Origin: Aquila chrysaetos chrysaetos
Lineage: Eukaryota; Chordata; Aves; Accipitriformes; Accipitridae
Assembly: GCF_900496995.4 (NCBI RefSeq)
Contig: NC_044011.1
Location: 21,360,041-21,424,040 of the forward strand
DNA: 64,000 nucleotides
Direction: 5' to 3'
The position numbers were made by a program, and so were the translations under genes. The notes under the pieces are model-generated. The model was not told where the DNA came from and did no database searches. It worked only from the letters and a program-made list of their open reading frames with translations. Below are positions 63,801 to 64,000 of this stretch, in pieces; positions within the stretch are counted from its first letter, which is position 1, and each line of letters starts with the position of its first letter.

Positions 63801-63862
63801 CTTCACTGGTCGGCACCAGAAGGCACAGGAGATGGAGTACTCTACAAGGTGAAGTATTCAGT
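48743..63862 (+). CDS. IL20RA: IL-20 receptor alpha chain, first two coding exons (gene continues past the window)
   Basis: IL20RA is a membrane class II cytokine receptor that pairs with IL20RB for IL-19, IL-20 and IL-24 (and with IL10RB for IL-26 in human), signalling through JAK/STAT3. Exons 48743-48845 and 63733-63862 join in phase 1 and leave in phase 2, the same phases as IL22RA2 exons 1 and 2. They give 77 full codons. Residues 1-34 are a signal peptide; residues 41-78 start fibronectin domain 1. The string FESINMKNVLHWSAPEG closely matches human IL20RA FLSINMKNVLQWTPPEG. Position next to IL22RA2 and IFNGR1 agrees with the human cluster. The remaining extracellular, transmembrane and cytoplasmic exons lie to the right. 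IL22RA1, IL20RB and IL10RB were considered and fit the motif and location less well. Confidence 0.93.
49036..49084. repeat. 10-bp GC-rich tandem repeat in IL20RA CpG block
   Basis: Units gtgccgaggc (twice), gtgcc, gtgccgagcc (twice) and gtgc follow each other without interruption, about 190 bp into intron 1. Confidence 0.9.
60263..60282. repeat. A20 homopolymer
   Basis: Twenty consecutive A within IL20RA intron 1; no upstream retroposon body is recognised. Confidence 0.85.
60685..60870. repeat. CR1-like LINE fragment in IL20RA intron 1
   Basis: The order 'ggggctggcagtgacgttaagagatcacccagtcc', 'ggcagaatcagctaaattagtatcatttctggcagatgtttctctaatctg' and 'ttgaaagatccagcagcc' follows a CR1 subfamily ('gatcacccagtcca', 'ggcaggatcagctata..agatcattcctgacaggtgtttgtctaacctg'). 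The copy is diverged and its end is approximate. Confidence 0.65.
61549..61568. repeat. T20 homopolymer
   Basis: Twenty consecutive T within IL20RA intron 1. Confidence 0.85.
63733..63862 (+). CDS. IL20RA: IL20RA coding exon 2 (start of fibronectin domain 1)
   Basis: It is entered in phase 1 after tttctttctcag (63732) and left in phase 2 at GTAAGT (63863). It encodes ELYCSLPDPRNVHFESIN, then MKNVLHWSAPEG and YKVKYS. SINMKNVL is identical to the human IL20RA segment, and the conserved Trp of the first strand pair is present (W60). The terminal YKVKYS fits the family's Y-V-Y motif before the next exon's YG-W. Confidence 0.94.
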
Positions 63863-64000
63863 GTAAGTTGGCTTGTTTATTTTATCCCCACTGGCTTTTA
63901 TTTTAGCATTTTAAATAATAATTTTAAAAATCTTTATGCAAGATAGGGCTGCAAAAAAGTAAAGAAAGGAGAACTAAAATGACTTAAGCAGTTAGACTTA
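63863..64000 (+). other. IL20RA: IL20RA intron 2, 5' end
   Basis: Intron sequence starting at consensus gtaagt and running to the window edge; AT-rich, nothing else recognised. Confidence 0.8.

Noticed and set aside
1..64000. CRISPR arrays, operons, prophage, tRNA or rRNA genes
   Set aside because: The DNA is vertebrate nuclear; no spaced repeat array and no recognisable RNA gene fold was seen by eye.

Overview
The window is vertebrate nuclear DNA, almost certainly from a bird. Coding exons are short and separated by long AT-rich introns with GT-AG borders. The interspersed repeats are CR1 LINE fragments, typical of sauropsids, and solo LTRs of avian endogenous retroviruses. The repeated LTR family looks like one common in Neoaves, so a non-galliform bird is my best guess, but the species cannot be fixed.

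Three genes are supported, all on the + strand, all encoding class II (interferon/IL-10 family) cytokine receptors. (1) 143-637 is the last coding exon of IFNGR1, the interferon-gamma receptor ligand-binding chain, with its STAT1-docking tyrosine motif. (2) 13080-17222 is a complete five-exon IL22RA2 (IL-22 binding protein), 239 codons, a soluble decoy with no membrane segment. (3) 48743-63862 holds the first two coding exons of IL20RA (signal peptide and start of the first fibronectin domain); the rest lies beyond the right edge. This order, IFNGR1 > IL22RA2 > IL20RA in one orientation, matches the human 6q23 cluster. The genes are functionally linked: IL20RA is a signalling chain for the IL-20 subfamily, IL22RA2 neutralises IL-22, and IFNGR1 receives interferon-gamma.

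Layout: 1-142 IFNGR1 intron end; 143-637 IFNGR1 exon; 638 to about 4.8 kb 3' UTR and flank; 4.8-5.6 kb a CR1 copy split by a solo LTR; 5.6-13.0 kb intergenic; 13.0-18.6 kb IL22RA2; 18.6-48.5 kb a gene-poor spacer holding four more solo LTRs (20835-21410, 25677-26049, 26326-26919, 30996-31565) plus a 1139-bp solo LTR with an internal minisatellite (37141-38279), and a CR1 tail near 40.7 kb; 48.3-49.3 kb a CR1 fragment abutting the GC/CpG-rich IL20RA promoter and exon 1; 48846-63732 IL20RA intron 1; 63733-63862 IL20RA exon 2.

Three of the six LTRs carry perfect 5-bp target-site duplications visible by eye (cccag, gcagg, gggta). None has retroviral coding sequence beside it. I found no tRNA, rRNA, CRISPR array or protein gene in the spacer, and no evidence of a novel biological system. 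The most useful second looks are a possible spliced 3' UTR in IL22RA2, the promoter architecture of IL20RA (start-stop uORF and a 26-bp duplication around a C/A-rich microsatellite), and the nested LTR insertions.
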